A stretch of DNA of 64,000 nt, taken from the NCBI GenBank assembly GCA_023957385.1, contig JAMLGZ010000001.1, positions 1-64,000 on the forward strand. The letters run 5' to 3'. The notes below the pieces were generated by a model. It saw only the letters and a program-made list of their open reading frames with translations. It did not search any database and had not been told where the DNA came from. Below, in pieces: positions 62,310 through 64,000 of this stretch; position 1 is the first letter of the stretch, and each line of letters begins with the position of its first letter. A program made the position numbers and the translations under genes. This DNA is from Brumimicrobium sp. (lineage in GTDB: Bacteria; Bacteroidota; Bacteroidia; Flavobacteriales_D; Crocinitomicaceae).

Positions 62310-62606
62310 ATGAAAACCACTAAAAAACCTTTTGTTTATTTATTAACAAATAAAAGCAACACTGTTATTTATACAGGTGTAACAAGTAATCTTCCCAAAC
62401 GTATTAGTCAACATAAAAATAAGATATACGAAGGATTTACCTCAAAATATAACGCAGACAAGCTTGTGTATTATGAAAGGTTCACTTTAATAACTGAAGC
62501 AATAAAAAGAGAAAAACAAATCAAAGGTTATCGAAGGGAAAAGAAAGTGAACTTAATCATAGAAAAGAATCCTACTTGGGATGAGTTACCAATTCCTACT
62601 GATTAA
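62310..62606 (+). CDS. Small GIY-YIG nuclease-domain protein
   Basis: The 98-residue protein is one GIY-YIG domain of the UPF0213/YhbQ type. The signature is FVYLLTNKSNTVIYTGVTSNL (YLL and YTG in place of GIY and YIG) near 8-28, with the conserved arginine in LPKRISQHK near 30 and Glu in YYERF near 55. These proteins cut or process branched or hairpin DNA in some families, but the small Bacteroidota group has no assigned role. It lies 180 bp downstream of the repeat block, with leuS 288 bp further. Confidence 0.88.
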   Translation: MKTTKKPFVYLLTNKSNTVIYTGVTSNLPKRISQHKNKIYEGFTSKYNADKLVYYERFTLITEAIKREKQIKGYRREKKVNLIIEKNPTWDELPIPTD

Positions 62607-62894
62607 AAATCCTCTCATTTTTATATACTGGCATGGAGAGAATTCTCCACAAATCATCATCAATAAAGCACTCTTTAAAGAGAAATTTTCAGTTTACCAT
62701 TTTTCTTCTAAAGAAATAGTTGTATGTCTGGATGAATATTCAGTTATTCTAAAATTTAGTATAACTGCTTCTGATGGAAAAGAATACCAAACAAATCACT
62801 TTGTGCAATTCATGGTAAAAACTCTTATCCTCCAATTATCTCTTGCCTACTTTCATCATTCGTATTATCTTTGCGTTTTAATTTTAATTCACGC

Positions 62895-64000
62895 ATGGAA
62901 TACGACTTTAGAGCAATTGAACAAAAGTGGAGAAGGTTTTGGCAAGAACATAAAACCTATGCTTCTGAAATGGATACGTCTAAACCAAAATATTATGGTT
63001 TAACCATGTTTCCTTATCCTTCAGGAGCAGGTCTGCATGTGGGACACCCACTTGGATACATTGCCTCTGATGTTTATGCGCGTTATAAAAAATTAAAAGG
63101 ATACAATGTGTTACATCCAATGGGATATGATTCCTTCGGTTTGCCAGCTGAACAATATGCGATACAAACCGGACAACACCCTGCTGTAACAACAGACCAA
63201 AACTTAAAACGATACAGAGAGCAACTAGATTTACTCGGTTTTTCTTTCGACTGGGAGCGAGAAGTACGTACTTCAGATCCGCAATACTACAAGTGGACAC
63301 AGTGGATTTTTAAAGAATTATTCGCTTCTTACTACTGTAATAAAACCAAAAAAGCACAGCCCATTGAGCAGCTGATTGCTTTATTTGAAAAGGAAGGAAA
63401 TGAAAATATAGATGCTGCCAACAATTGTGAAATTACTTTTACAGCAGAAGAATGGAAGACATTTAATCCACAAGAAAAAGCCGATATTTTAATGGATTAT
63501 CGTTTAACTTATTTGGCTGATTCATGGGTAAATTGGTGTCCTGCCTTAGGAACAGTACTTGCCAACGACGAGATTGTAAATGGTGTTTCTGAACGTGGAG
63601 GTCATCCCGTAGAACAAAAATTGATGCGTCAATGGTCTATGCGTATCACAGCTTATGCAGATAGATTATTACAAGGCTTGGAAGGCTTGGATTGGACCGA
63701 TGCAGTAAAAGATATTCAACGCAATTGGATAGGAAAATCGGTAGGTGCTTCAGTACGATTTAAACTTGATGGACATTCAGAGGATATTACGGTATTTACA
63801 ACTCGCCCTGATACTATTTTTGGTGTTTCCTTTATGGTATTGGCACCAGAACATGAATTGGTGAATCAAATTACTACAGCAGCATACAAAGAAGCAGTTG
63901 AAAGTTACCAAAAGCAAGCAGGCTTAAAAACCGAACGCGATCGAATGGCAGATACCAAAACTGTTTCAGGACAATTTACGGGTGCTTACGCTATTCATCC
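62895..64000 (+). CDS. leuS: Leucyl-tRNA synthetase, 5' part
   Basis: The window holds the first 368 codons of this class I enzyme, which charges tRNA-Leu. The start [16 protein letters not shown] agrees with the family. The HIGH-type signature is [16 protein letters not shown] near 40-55. The zinc-1-type domain region and the start of the CP1 editing domain follow ([15 protein letters not shown] and [12 protein letters not shown] near 290-310, with the TTRPDT editing motif). An insertion of about 60 residues near 135-195 (rich in E and N) is common in Bacteroidota. The KMSKS loop and anticodon domain lie outside the window. Confidence 0.96.
   Translation, partial: MEYDFRAIEQKWRRFWQEHKTYASEMDTSKPKYYGLTMFPYPSGAGLHVGHPLGYIASDVYARYKKLKGYNVLHPMGYDSFGLPAEQYAIQTGQHPAVTTDQNLKRYREQLDLLGFSFDWEREVRTSDPQYYKWTQWIFKELFASYYCNKTKKAQPIEQLIALFEKEGNENIDAANNCEITFTAEEWKTFNPQEKADILMDYRLTYLADSWVNWCPALGTVLANDEIVNGVSERGGHPVEQKLMRQWSMRITAYADRLLQGLEGLDWTDAVKDIQRNWIGKSVGASVRFKLDGHSEDITVFTTRPDTIFGVSFMVLAPEHELVNQITTAAYKEAVESYQKQAGLKTERDRMADTKTVSGQFTGAYAIH

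Noticed and set aside
62581..63003. Plus-strand frame of 140 codons between the GIY-YIG gene and leuS
   Set aside because: It overlaps the start of leuS in another frame and shows no domain.

Overview
The window reads as a chromosomal segment of a low-GC member of the Bacteroidota, probably a flavobacterium-like organism. Evidence: three proteins end in a type IX secretion sorting domain; there are SC-type lipoprotein signals and a TonB-dependent receptor with an N-terminal carboxypeptidase-like domain; several promoters show the Bacteroidota -7 box TAnnTTTG; and intergenic spaces carry long palindromes. No rRNA or tRNA gene was seen.

Positions 1-20707 are the accessory part and the most unusual. 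Seven imperfect inverted repeats of about 120-190 bp (A 1-121 partial, B 1423-1557, C 2647-2779, D 8668-8806, E 14713-14850, F 15341-15477, G 19698-19887 plus 17828-17834) cut the region into seven cassettes. Each repeat opens with xxTAACG and closes with GTTAxx, like integron attC sites. In every cassette the bases flanking the TAAC/GTTA cores at its two ends are reverse complements of each other, but differ from those of other cassettes; this is the footprint expected if cassettes move by recombination at the core. All cassette genes lie on the minus strand. The cassettes hold: (1) a mercury-import operon (ArsR regulator, MerTP, GDCCVxC protein); (2) a secreted protein with YD-like repeats; (3) a type IX-secreted subtilase and a duplicated lipoprotein; (4) a TPR-PD40-VWA-OmpA protein and a WG-repeat lipoprotein; (5) no gene, but a dense set of RNA-like helices; (6) an EcoRI-like adenine methylase with a DUF262-HNH nuclease; (7) a small membrane protein. 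A group II intron sits inside the core of site G. No integrase gene is in the window, and the array ends against core chromosome near 20707.

Positions 20870-29050 hold ileS, yjdM and a minus-strand operon of lipoprotein, TonB-dependent receptor and DUF4374 lipoprotein. Upstream of the operon are four perfectly phased 11-bp direct repeats that look like a Pho-box array. An IS4-family element (29309-30685) separates this array from a small divergent lipoprotein gene. Next come a PAPS-dependent sulfation pair (cysC plus sulfotransferase), the serS-rhodanese-BASS transporter operon, an alginate-export-like porin and rsmI.

Positions 37921-43378 carry nrdJ (class II ribonucleotide reductase), rsmA, two DUF4286 genes and a DUF3108 gene. 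A six-repeat fibronectin-like type IX cargo follows. Five tandem paralogous membrane HisKA_2 histidine kinases (46585-52777) come next; the middle one has lost ATP-binding motifs. A plus-strand run follows: a cystathionine gamma-synthase-like enzyme, a TrkA/KtrA protein, a short-chain dehydrogenase and a CAP-domain protein.

The right end has an FG-GAP type IX cargo, a two-gene ABC transporter, a PepSY-like protein, a block of 51-bp and 67-bp tandem repeats around a GC-rich palindrome, a small GIY-YIG nuclease, and the first 368 codons of leuS running off the window.
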